DNA of 6,155 bases from Myxococcales bacterium (lineage in GTDB: Bacteria; Myxococcota; Polyangia; Fen-1088). Under the pieces are notes generated by a model. It was not told where the DNA came from. It saw only the letters and a list, made by a program, of their open reading frames with translations, and ran no database searches. The stretch spans positions 1 to 6,155 of the forward strand of contig PMLH01000505.1 in assembly GCA_003159055.1 (NCBI GenBank), given 5' to 3'. Positions 1-6,028 of this stretch are shown in pieces. Numbering within the stretch: position 1 is the stretch's first letter; the number at the start of each line of letters is the position of its first letter. A program made the translations under genes and the position numbers.

Positions 1-278
1 CCGTCTGGGTTGCAGATCACCTCCAGCAACCTGGCCGAGTACAGGGGCTTGCCGTCGTGGCCCACGTAGACGCGATCGCAGGCTCCGGTCTCGCGGCCCG
101 CAGCCTCAAGGTCGAGCTCCGGGTCGCAGTCCACGAGCGCGCGCGCCAGCGCTCCGGGTTCGCCATGCTGGCGCAAGAGCGAGTCGGAATTGGAGGTGGA
201 CTTGATACAGCGGCAAGAGCGTACCGGCGAGCCAGCGGCGTCGCGATGGCCGAGCAGAGTTGTACGTCGCCGTGGCAC
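1..278 (-). CDS. Hypothetical protein, partial (3' end beyond the left edge)
   Basis: An open minus-strand frame runs from here off the left edge without a stop. Its best-supported part is about the last 60 codons before the edge: mostly G/C third positions and a protein-like string including RQHGEPGALARALVDCDPEL and RVYVGHDGKPLYSARLLEVI. The region nearer the start contains a CRC pair and a Ser/Thr-rich stretch. I do not recognise the family, and no catalytic motif, signal peptide or membrane segment is visible in the portion present. I place the start at the in-frame GTG at 278. An in-frame ATG at 371 is the longest possible start, but it would lie inside the -10 box of the divergent lipoprotein gene and would force translation of the GGTACC repeats. 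The first in-frame stop upstream is at 390-392. No clear Shine-Dalgarno precedes either start, so the 5' end is uncertain. The gene is divergent from the lipoprotein gene. Confidence 0.6.
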   Translation of the reverse strand, partial: MPRRRTTLLGHRDAAGSPVRSCRCIKSTSNSDSLLRQHGEPGALARALVDCDPELDLEAAGRETGACDRVYVGHDGKPLYSARLLEVICNPD

Positions 279-305
279 TAGGACGACGACGGCGTTGCGC
301 CCGCA

Positions 306-342
306 GGTACCAGAGGCAGGTACCAGGCAGGTACCAGAGGCC
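306..342. repeat. Three short tandem repeats each carrying a GGTACC palindrome
   Basis: Three consecutive units begin at 306 (GGTACCAGAGGCA), 319 (GGTACCAGGCA) and 330 (GGTACCAGAGGCC). They are 13, 11 and 13 bases long, and the middle one lacks an AG dinucleotide. Each opens with the six-base palindrome GGTACC. The last unit ends directly before the proposed -35 box at 343. The position suggests an operator array for the downstream promoter, which is inference. Slippage-generated repeats with no function are the alternative. Confidence 0.7.
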
Positions 343-371
343 TTGTCTCTGCGACGCCACGAACCTATCAT
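343..371 (+). promoter_or_regulatory. Sigma-70-like promoter for the beta-propeller lipoprotein gene
   Basis: The -35 candidate is TTGTCT at 343-348 (4 of 6 to consensus) and the -10 candidate is TATCAT at 366-371 (5 of 6). They are separated by exactly 17 bases. Transcription would start near 378, leaving a leader of only about 9 bases before the ATG at 387. That fits the absence of a recognisable Shine-Dalgarno there and suggests near-leaderless translation. The match is by eye in a GC-rich background, where TATCAT stands out. Confidence 0.45.
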
Positions 372-386
372 CAGCGGGGCCCCGCA

Positions 387-1565
387 ATGTCAAAACATGA
401 GATCTCGATCGCCCTGAGTGTGTGCGCCTATCTGGCAATCGCGACCATCGGGTGCAACGGCTCCGGAAAGAGCCCGGGCAACACGGGAGGCGCGCTGGGT
501 GCAGGTGGCACGTCGAATGCCGGAGGCGAGGTCGCCGATGGCGGCACGCCTGACGCCCCACTCGCCACCGCCGGCGGCAACAGCGGACGCGGTGGATCCG
601 CTGGAGACGCTGCCACCACCAGTGTCGACTGCTCCGGAGTCGTGTGCGCGGCCACGTCGCCTGCCACGCCTCGATGTGCGGGCACCCTCTGCGTGATCGA
701 CTTGGCGGAGAGCCCCAACATGTCTCGGTTCGCCTTGGACAGCTCCAACATCTACTGGACTGACTTCGGAAACGTGGCCGCGAACTGGACTGATGGCGCG
801 GTCATGACGGCGCCCAGAGCCGGAGGAAAAACGACAACTCTCGCGTCGAACCAGCTCATGGCTCACGCGATTGTGGTTGACGACAAGAACGTCTACTGGT
901 TGGGTGGAGGCACCGACACCGGCAACGGGTTCGTCAGGAGCGTTCCGAAGGCGGGTGGGACTACGACCACCTTGGCATCGGGCCTGACCGACCTTGCCTA
1001 CATCGCCGTCGACGACAGCAACCTGTACTGGACCGGCGGAGACGCGGGTGATGGCCGGCTGATGTCCATGCCCAAAACCGGCGGCACGCCGACGGCCCTT
1101 GCCTCGGGCGGGACCTTCATCGGCATCGCGGTCGACGCGACCAACGTGTACTTCAGCAGCTTCTCCAGCTTCTATGTGTCGAAGGTACCCAAAGCCGGTG
1201 GTACGTCTTCGACAATCGGCCCGTACGGGAACTACCCTGCTGGGATTTCCTTGAACGACAGCTACGTCTTCTGGGCCAACGACAATACCGACGGCAGCAT
1301 CGCGAAGGTCGCCAAGTCGGGCGGGCAGGGCGGCATTCTTGCCTCGGCCCAAGCGTCCCCCACCAGCACAGCCGCGGATGCGAGCAACGTGTACTGGACC
1401 TTGTCAGACGCCGGCACCATATTGAAGATCCCCGTCGAAGGTGGCACCATCACCACCGTGGTGTCCGGGCAGTCCAAGCCGGCTTGTGTGACCGTTGACG
1501 GGGATAACCTCTATTGGATTGGCTCCGGAAAATCAGGGCGTGCGATTTTGACGACTGCGAAGTAG
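387..1565 (+). CDS. Putative lipoprotein with a seven-bladed beta-propeller domain
   Basis: The product has 392 residues. Residues 1-22 form a signal peptide (basic start, hydrophobic core 6-21) ending in a lipobox-like TIGC with Cys23. The -3 Thr is not the usual Leu/Val/Ile, so lipidation is likely but not certain. Residues 24-75 are a low-complexity Gly/Ala/Ser/Thr linker. A four-cysteine cluster (Cys82, 87, 97, 102) leads into seven repeats of about 40-47 residues, each with an Asn-x-Tyr-Trp-like core: YW at 123, 170, 214, YF at 255, FW at 295, YW at 336 and 376. Most repeats continue with a (V/I)PK-x-GG-(T)n-LAS-like half. The seventh lacks this half, and residues 99-110 resemble it, so the propeller probably closes with an N-terminal strand. 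Such YWTD-like propellers usually bind ligands or proteins. No catalytic residues are evident, and the partner is unknown. The start is the only one giving a full signal peptide, although it lacks a good Shine-Dalgarno. Confidence 0.88.
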   Translation: MSKHEISIALSVCAYLAIATIGCNGSGKSPGNTGGALGAGGTSNAGGEVADGGTPDAPLATAGGNSGRGGSAGDAATTSVDCSGVVCAATSPATPRCAGTLCVIDLAESPNMSRFALDSSNIYWTDFGNVAANWTDGAVMTAPRAGGKTTTLASNQLMAHAIVVDDKNVYWLGGGTDTGNGFVRSVPKAGGTTTTLASGLTDLAYIAVDDSNLYWTGGDAGDGRLMSMPKTGGTPTALASGGTFIGIAVDATNVYFSSFSSFYVSKVPKAGGTSSTIGPYGNYPAGISLNDSYVFWANDNTDGSIAKVAKSGGQGGILASAQASPTSTAADASNVYWTLSDAGTILKIPVEGGTITTVVSGQSKPACVTVDGDNLYWIGSGKSGRAILTTAK

Positions 1566-1585
1566 ATGCAGCCGAGTGTTTGAAG

Positions 1586-1772
1586 CCCAGCTCCGATTCC
1601 CGACATTCCCAACATTTTGTCGTGCATCTGCAACACGTTCGAATTTCCCGAGGGACTGGGACGGACGGCGCAGCAGCTGCGAAATGCAACCCAGCTGAGA
1701 ACGACAACATTCCAGACTTCTTCGCGTGCAAATGCAACACGCGCGAAATCGCGCAGGATTCTCCCCGGACGG
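1586..1772. repeat. Two imperfect direct repeats, 83 bases each, 104-base period
   Basis: Copy A (1586-1668) and copy B (1690-1772) align without any gap over 83 bases. I count 53 identical positions by hand, about 64 percent. Both begin CCCAGCT, share GTGC-xxx-TGCAACACG in the middle and end CCGGACGG / GACGGACGG. Because there is no gap, similar peptides appear in several frames on both strands, which explains the look-alike short open frames here. A much weaker third relative may lie near 1841-1890. Function is unknown; an ancient local duplication is the simplest reading. Confidence 0.6.
1741..1754. repeat. Short GC-rich inverted repeat
   Basis: GCGCGAAATCGCGC is a near-perfect palindrome: a five-base-pair stem with a four-base AAAT loop. 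It lies inside copy B of the direct repeats. The corresponding place in copy A has the shorter palindrome TTCGAA. No T-run follows on either strand, so it is not a standard terminator. Confidence 0.4.
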
Positions 1773-1856
1773 TGGTTGTTTGAGGGGCAGGTCGCGGTCA
1801 GCATGTGCCATGCCTGCCACCGCCGGGTGCCGTGCCTACGACCACAGAATGCGAGA

Positions 1857-1870
1857 CCTCGTCTGCGAGG
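1857..1870. repeat. Short hairpin CCTCG-TCTG-CGAGG
   Basis: This is a perfect five-base-pair stem with a four-base loop, 26 bases left of the end of recognisable RHS homology. There is no adjacent T-run. It may be a chance hairpin in GC-rich DNA. Confidence 0.3.
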
Positions 1871-1895
1871 AATGCGACCCGCGCCTTTTCCATAA

Positions 1896-2198
1896 GACCA
1901 CTGTGCTCTGGTCGGCAAACGTCTGCGCCACCATGCGATTCGCGTCGTCGTATGCGTAGCCCTCTGTCCGGCTCAAGGGATCCGTCACAGTCGTTAGCCT
2001 ATCCAATTCATCATAGCCGAACGCGGTCGCCCGTGCCGTATTCCCGGTGCCCACCGTGACGCTTGCCAACCGACCGCGACCGTCATATCCGTACGACGTC
2101 GACGCCAGATTGCCCGTCTGCAGCGTCGTCATTCTCCCCTGCGCATCGAACGTGGTCACCGTCTGCCGGCCCGCCGGCGATACGCTGGAGGCACTCGA
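1896..2198 (-). pseudogene. RHS/YD-repeat protein fragment, truncated at both ends
   Basis: About 100 codons on the minus strand encode RHS-type YD repeats. Three tyrosine-aspartate units are visible, read 5' to 3' on that strand: YDGRGRLASVTVG, YDELDRLTTVTDP and YDDANRMVAQTF, preceded by SPAGRQTVTTFDAQGRMTTL. Intact RHS proteins are usually over 1000 residues, with many such repeats forming a shell around a C-terminal toxin or effector domain. Here there is no N-terminal region, no conserved RHS core end and no toxin domain. The frame is open from 2342 to a stop at 1836-1838. Right of about 2198 it only shadows the transposase on the other strand, and left of about 1896 the YD pattern vanishes. 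It is therefore a relic, not an expressed gene. The RHS assignment is firm; the limits are accurate to perhaps 15 bases. Confidence 0.85.
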
Positions 2199-2427
2199 TC
2201 GCGGAGTGAAGCCGCACATCCGACGACGAGGTGAACCGCCGCTCATCGGCCACATTCGCGGGAAACCGCGACGATGGGTCGTCGAGCGGACCAACAGTTG
2301 GCACAATAGCTTTCGCGGTCTTCGCACCCGCTGGGAGCGCAAAGCTGAACGCTACGGTGCCCTCGTAGAACTCGCCTGCGCCATCATCATCCTTCAAGCC
2401 GTCGCGAGAGAGACCAACAGGTCATGA
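2179..2427 (+). pseudogene. IS5-family transposase, C-terminal remnant
   Basis: The plus-strand frame ending at the TGA at 2425-2427 encodes a typical IS5-type C-terminus: PHIRRRGEP, then RRWVVERTNSWHNSFRGLRT, a WERKAE block and a hydrophobic ELACAIIILQAV tail. The glutamate in WVVER (codon 2284-2286) sits where this family keeps the catalytic Glu of its DDE triad. The N-terminal part with the two catalytic aspartates is missing. To the left the same frame runs through the complement of the RHS fragment up to an ATG at 2047, which is not transposase-like. About 80 codons remain out of the 250-350 usual for the family. The C-terminus and stop look natural, so the right end of the element should lie within tens of bases after 2427, but I could not find its inverted repeat. 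Confidence 0.82.
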
Positions 2428-2526
2428 CGGCTCGCTCTAAGCAGCTCGCATTCGACGGAAGATAACCTACTTCGGCCGTACCGGCGGGGCAACCCGTGGT
2501 ATCCTCGAACAACTGGCGGTACGAAC
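2428..2526. other. Spacer between the transposase remnant and the small lipoprotein gene
   Basis: No gene is seen. The spacer should contain the right end of the IS5-like element and the promoter of the downstream gene, but neither could be identified with confidence. GCCGTACCGGC (2475-2485) is a small inverted repeat. TATCCT at 2500-2505 is a poor -10 candidate with no -35 at the right distance. Confidence 0.4.
2515..2519 (+). promoter_or_regulatory. Weak ribosome binding site (GGCGG)
   Basis: GGCGG lies seven bases before the ATG at 2527. It is a weak Shine-Dalgarno match. The start choice rests mainly on the signal peptide that this ATG produces. Confidence 0.4.
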
Positions 2527-3072
2527 ATGAGACCGCGGAGACTTCGATCCTCATGGATGCTGGCCGTGCTTCTGGCCATGGGCGCGGTGGGGTGCGGATC
2601 CGGATCCAATGCGTATGGCGATCCCGACGCGCGAGGCCATGAAGCTCTGTGGAAGCTACCTGACCAGCCTTGCTGCTACAAGATCAACGCCGTACACGAC
2701 GTCGTGGACGGATGTCAGCGAAATATCGCCGACTCCGTGGGCCAGTTCGTCTACGGCAACTACAACTCGGTGACAAGTGCCTTCATTCTCGGAGACCAGG
2801 GCGCCTTCGGGCAGGGTCAGATTGTCTACAACAGCGGGCGGCTCACTCGCACGGGTGACAGCGGCGATCCATCCATTGCCGGCTGCACTTGGAACGACAG
2901 CGTGGACACGACCATAACGATGATCGGCTCGGGCACGTTCACGGCTTCGGTAATCGAGCAGCAGACGAATATCGCACCGGAATGTGGCGGTCCGGCGACA
3001 GACTGCACGTCTTCGTGGACATGGTACTTGAGTGCCACTGGCCTAAGCTCGCCTGCCAACAACTGTCAGTAA
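2527..3072 (+). CDS. Small cysteine-rich putative lipoprotein of unknown function
   Basis: The product has 181 residues. Residues 1-22 are a signal peptide with an Arg-rich start (R2, R4, R5, R7), a hydrophobic core at 10-21 and a lipobox-like AVGC giving Cys23 as the lipidation site; Gly24 follows, so no inner-membrane-retention Asp is present at +2. The mature part is polar and free of membrane segments, with seven further cysteines (49, 50, 63, 120, 153, 160, 180), including an adjacent pair and one next to the C-terminus. Such a pattern suits disulfide bonding outside the cytoplasm. Residues 74-175 are rich in Gly, Ser, Thr and aromatics in alternating patterns (for example TITMIGSGTFTASVIEQQ), suggesting beta structure. 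I do not recognise a family. The gene stands alone between mobile debris and a convergent membrane-protein gene. The second ATG (codon 11) would destroy the signal peptide, so the first is preferred. Confidence 0.8.
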   Translation: MRPRRLRSSWMLAVLLAMGAVGCGSGSNAYGDPDARGHEALWKLPDQPCCYKINAVHDVVDGCQRNIADSVGQFVYGNYNSVTSAFILGDQGAFGQGQIVYNSGRLTRTGDSGDPSIAGCTWNDSVDTTITMIGSGTFTASVIEQQTNIAPECGGPATDCTSSWTWYLSATGLSSPANNCQ

Positions 3073-3103
3073 CTCCGGGGCGGAAACGGCGGATCAGCCA
3101 AGG

Positions 3104-3172
3104 GGTGGTCTGCACACCACCGCGCCGGTCCCCGCCGGGGAACGTGCCAGAGGTTTCTGGGGAAGCTGCCCC
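3104..3172. repeat. Cluster of four short hairpins in the convergent intergenic region
   Basis: Four inverted repeats follow one another within 69 bases: GGTGGT/ACCACC (3104-3109 with 3116-3121), TCCCC/GGGGA (3129-3133 with 3137-3141), CCAGA/TCTGG (3147-3151 with 3156-3160) and GGGG/CCCC (3159-3162 with 3169-3172). The last two share two bases and are mutually exclusive. They begin 32 bases after the lipoprotein stop. None is followed by a T-run, so classic intrinsic termination is not shown. The cluster could be a transcript-stabilising 3' end or a structured RNA. Confidence 0.45.
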
Positions 3173-3263
3173 ACCCCTGGGTATAAGGATAGTTCGGGGG
3201 TGCAGGTCCGTGTAGGTTACAGAAGGTTTTCTATCGGACACTTTTTGAGGGCCGGTGGAGCAC

Positions 3264-3286
3264 GGAGAAAAGTGGGCTTCTTCTCC
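3264..3286. terminator. Possible bidirectional hairpin between convergent genes
   Basis: GGAGAA-AAG-TGGG-CTT-C-TTCTCC forms a nine-base-pair stem with one bulged C and a four-base loop. It lies 16 bases beyond the stop of the minus-strand membrane-protein gene and about 190 bases beyond the plus-strand lipoprotein stop. No T-run follows directly on the minus strand. On the plus strand only a TT follows the stem. This is a weak terminator call based on position and stem strength. Confidence 0.35.
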
Positions 3287-3302
3287 TTATGCTCCCGTTC
3301 GG

Positions 3303-6017
3303 TCAGTGCAGGAGCCGCACATCGAAGCAGTGCAGGGGCGAGCCTTCCACCTCGACGCGAAGCTGTCCGAGTCGGTCAGCGCGCGCGCGCGTGTCAACCT
3401 GCAGGAATGTGAGCCCGTCGTCCTCCCGGCGTGCCGCCGCGGCGCCGAGCAGCTCGTCGTCGGCGTAGACGCGGACTCTGCCGGAGTTGCTCGGGCGAGG
3501 GTCGTAGCTTACCTCCACGAACCTGCCCAGCGCTCTGCGGACCGACAGAACCAGGGGACCGGTCGTGGCCGCCCAACAGGAATGAGAGCCGTAGGATCCC
3601 CCGACCACGTCGCGGGTGAGGGTCCGTTCGCCGCATTGCCATTTCCGCGCGTCCTGAGGTTCGCAGCGGGCTCCTCCCAAGCGCAGCTCGTCGGTCGGAG
3701 CCAGACCGTCGAGCAAGCGCTCTGACCGCCGCGCGCTCGGGAACAGCGTGCGCGCGACCAGGACCATGCCAGCCAAGGCGAGCACTGTCCCCGCCGCCCA
3801 GGCCACCTTGCGCCCACTCTTCACCGCCCTGGCCGCGATGGCCTGGTACCGGCCCAGTCGGCGAAGCCCTTGCCCCCCGCCGATCGCCACGAGGCCGAAC
3901 AGCAGCACGGACAACAGCGTGGTGCTCAGGCCGAACCCATCGGCAGCCCGGCGGACGTAGCGAAAAGTCAAATCGCCGTCAGTCACCGGGACCTCCATCA
4001 AGATGGGGTACTCCATGCCATAGACGGTCGCTGGATCGATGGGCAGCTCGCGGCCGTCGAGCTTGGCCTGCCAGCGCGGATAGTCGGCCACGTGCAGCTT
4101 GAGGCGTGTGCTCGGCGCGGTTCCCGAGAGGCGAATCTGGATGCGCTCCGGTTGCAGGCTCACCAACTCGGCGTGTCCGGCGCCGACCAGCGTAAAGGGC
4201 TGCCAGGCGCGGTAGCGGGCAAAACCATAGACGCGGAGCTGCCCGAAGCTCTGCTGCCGGATGTAGACCGGATCTGAATAGTCGTGGTCGGCTACCACGT
4301 ACTTGACGCCGAGGGCTTCAAGTAGCTCCGGCTCGTCGCTCATGGGGAAGTTGCGGAACTGCTGCGCAGGGGTGTAGCCCACCTCGTAAAAGAAGGTGTC
4401 GTCGAAGAGCGGTGCCATGGCCACGATGTGATCGTGCCGGTCGGCCAGAGAGTAGGCGATCCGGTAAGGCTCGTTGCTGGCACGGCGTTCGCGGCGAGAC
4501 CATTCGTGCAGCTTCTCGAGATCCCGCGCCAGCGCGGTGTCGCCTCGGCGCTCGAGGGTCTTCGCCACTTTGGTTTTGTAGAGATGGAGCAAGGCTGGCA
4601 TCGCCAGCGGTGCGCCCAGCGCAGCCAGCAGCGTCACCACCGCCAGCCGTCGCAGCGGCGAGACCGGGCGGGCGGGGATCTGCTTGAATACGGTGACCAC
4701 GGCATGGGCGGCGAGCGGGAACCAGAAGAGCTTCGCGGCCAGCAACATGCGTTGGCACTCGATCTTGAGCACGCTCTCCATAAAGCGCTCGACGTGGAAG
4801 ACGCTGACCAAGACGTCCGACGAGAGCAGCACCAAGACCGACGTGCAAAGCACGAAGAACAGCCCCGCGGCGCTGCGGCTGCGCAACCCCAGCGCGCCTC
4901 CCAGCAACCCGCAGGCGACGATGGGTGACCATCCGTTTTCGAACAGGTCCATGTCGACCACGCGGTAACTGAGATCGGCCAGGGTGAAGCCGCGCACGCC
5001 CAAGTCCTGGGTCAGCCCGCTGCGGGCGAACATGGGGATGAGGTAGAAGGCCGCGAGCCCGAAGCCCAAGGCTATCGCCGCGCCGAAGCGCAGCACCTGG
5101 GCGCGCATCAAGCGCTCGTTGCGCAACCACTCCGCGAGCAGTAAGGCAGGCAGGACGACGCCGTAGACGACGACCGACAACTGGTGGGTGACGAGCGACG
5201 CCAGCATCCACAACGCAGCTCGAAGCAGCCGCCGTCGGAAAGGCAACGTCGGATCCGAGGTCAGCAGATCGCTGAGGTCGACGAGGGCGCAAAGCACGAA
5301 GCTCATGGCCAGAGTCACGGGCCAGACGCCGAGCCATTCCAGCCAGAACCAACCACCCTGATACCATCCCCCCGGATCGAGGACCCAAACCATGGTCGCG
5401 ATGAGCGCAGCCGCTGCCCCGAAGAAGCGCCGGCTGAAGTGGAAGAGGGCGGCCACCGCGAAGGTGGTCACCGTGGCGAAGGCCAGCGCGTAGGTGTGCT
5501 GCCAGGACAGCAGCCCGAGGGTGGCCGCGCGAAACATCGCCACCCACAGCTCCGGGCCAAAGGGGGTCAGCTCGCCCGACGGATATCCGAAGGCAAGGAA
5601 GTGGCTCCAGCCCATGAGCCGGCCCCGGGCGAGCATCTCATTCCAGAAGTGGTACGCCTTGAAGGAGTGAACGGCGTGGTCGTGGCTGAAGGAGATGTCG
5701 CGGAACCAGAAGGCGAGCAGCACGGTGACGCCGAGCCAGCCCGCCATCTCGAGCCGGCTGCTAAGCGAAGAATGTTGGCGCGCGTGCCCTAGGATGGGGC
5801 GGAGGACGCGATACCAATGGGCAAGACCCAGCCCGACTCCGCCGCAAGCCAGGAGTACGAGGAAGTCCCTCGTGGTCTGCAGCAAGAGCGCGCTTGAGGG
5901 CGACCCGCTCTCGTCGGGAAGCAGCAGGACAGTCACGGCCGCGAGAAAGCCACCCAGCGGTGCGGCGATACCGATGAACCGATGCTCTCGACGGATGTCG
6001 CCCTTTTCCCGAGCCAC
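3303..6017 (-). CDS. Polytopic membrane protein, YfhO / PTPS-related (GT-C-like), with extra C-terminal domain
   Basis: The product has 904 residues. About 13 hydrophobic segments fill residues 14-476, roughly 14-33, 51-68, 92-106, 157-171, 175-193, 199-215, 230-248, two in 265-295, 308-328, 363-400 and 425-476. The loop after the third carries DISFSHDHAVHSF (Asp107, Asp113, His114), then GYPSGELTPFGPEL, the layout of GT-C glycosyltransferases and YfhO/PTPS-related proteins, where acidic residues in an early extracytoplasmic loop are catalytic. A soluble region (477-692) includes LEALGVKYVVADHDYSDP and YPRWQAKLDGRELPID, which resemble YfhO-family sequences. Two more membrane segments (693-713, 736-755) precede a domain at 760-904 with four cysteines (785, 795, 814, 897). 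The likely role is transfer of sugars from a lipid carrier onto an envelope acceptor; substrate is unknown and enzymatic activity is inference. The GTG start at 6017 has a well-placed AAGGA. No partner genes are in view. Confidence 0.85.
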   Translation of the reverse strand: MAREKGDIRREHRFIGIAAPLGGFLAAVTVLLLPDESGSPSSALLLQTTRDFLVLLACGGVGLGLAHWYRVLRPILGHARQHSSLSSRLEMAGWLGVTVLLAFWFRDISFSHDHAVHSFKAYHFWNEMLARGRLMGWSHFLAFGYPSGELTPFGPELWVAMFRAATLGLLSWQHTYALAFATVTTFAVAALFHFSRRFFGAAAALIATMVWVLDPGGWYQGGWFWLEWLGVWPVTLAMSFVLCALVDLSDLLTSDPTLPFRRRLLRAALWMLASLVTHQLSVVVYGVVLPALLLAEWLRNERLMRAQVLRFGAAIALGFGLAAFYLIPMFARSGLTQDLGVRGFTLADLSYRVVDMDLFENGWSPIVACGLLGGALGLRSRSAAGLFFVLCTSVLVLLSSDVLVSVFHVERFMESVLKIECQRMLLAAKLFWFPLAAHAVVTVFKQIPARPVSPLRRLAVVTLLAALGAPLAMPALLHLYKTKVAKTLERRGDTALARDLEKLHEWSRRERRASNEPYRIAYSLADRHDHIVAMAPLFDDTFFYEVGYTPAQQFRNFPMSDEPELLEALGVKYVVADHDYSDPVYIRQQSFGQLRVYGFARYRAWQPFTLVGAGHAELVSLQPERIQIRLSGTAPSTRLKLHVADYPRWQAKLDGRELPIDPATVYGMEYPILMEVPVTDGDLTFRYVRRAADGFGLSTTLLSVLLFGLVAIGGGQGLRRLGRYQAIAARAVKSGRKVAWAAGTVLALAGMVLVARTLFPSARRSERLLDGLAPTDELRLGGARCEPQDARKWQCGERTLTRDVVGGSYGSHSCWAATTGPLVLSVRRALGRFVEVSYDPRPSNSGRVRVYADDELLGAAAARREDDGLTFLQVDTRARADRLGQLRVEVEGSPLHCFDVRLLH

Positions 6018-6023
6018 GCCGGT

Positions 6024-6028
6024 TCCTT
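6024..6028 (-). promoter_or_regulatory. Ribosome binding site AAGGA for the membrane-protein gene
   Basis: On the minus strand AAGGA lies six bases before the GTG at 6017. It is the clearest Shine-Dalgarno in the window and decides the non-ATG start of the 904-residue protein. Confidence 0.7.

Larger units (their letters stand above)
1566..1895. other. Gene-poor stretch between the lipoprotein gene and the RHS fragment
   Basis: This 330-base stretch has several overlapping open frames on both strands. None has a domain, a plausible start or a coding-like third-position pattern. It holds a pair of imperfect direct repeats (1586-1668 and 1690-1772), a short GC hairpin at 1741-1754 and another at 1857-1870. 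It may include decayed sequence from the RHS gene, whose minus-strand frame stays open to a TAG at 1836-1838 after recognisable homology ends near 1896. No rho-independent terminator with a T-run is evident after the lipoprotein stop. Confidence 0.5.

Noticed and set aside
390..1352. Minus-strand open frame of 320 codons opposite the propeller lipoprotein
   Set aside because: It is a shadow frame. The plus strand carries a signal peptide and seven regular repeats, which the minus frame lacks.
1586..1772. Direct repeats as integron attC sites or a CRISPR array
   Set aside because: There is no proper GTTRRRY / RYYYAAC pair and no integrase. There are only two diverged copies, with no short identical repeats or regular unique spacers.
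1801..1890. Possible zinc-ribbon peptide from CxxC pairs (CHAC, CEEC) on the plus strand
   Set aside because: The pairs lie in different reading frames and no frame holds both with a plausible start. It is probably non-coding sequence.
2083..2397. Minus-strand open frame of 104 codons across the transposase remnant
   Set aside because: It is the complement of a clear IS5-type transposase C-terminus and shows no family features of its own. It does not continue the RHS pattern.
4318..5547. Minus-strand open frame of 409 codons inside the membrane-protein gene
   Set aside because: It is Arg/Gly/Ala-rich with no membrane segments or motifs, as expected from a shifted frame of a GC-rich gene. 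The 904-codon frame has coherent domains throughout.
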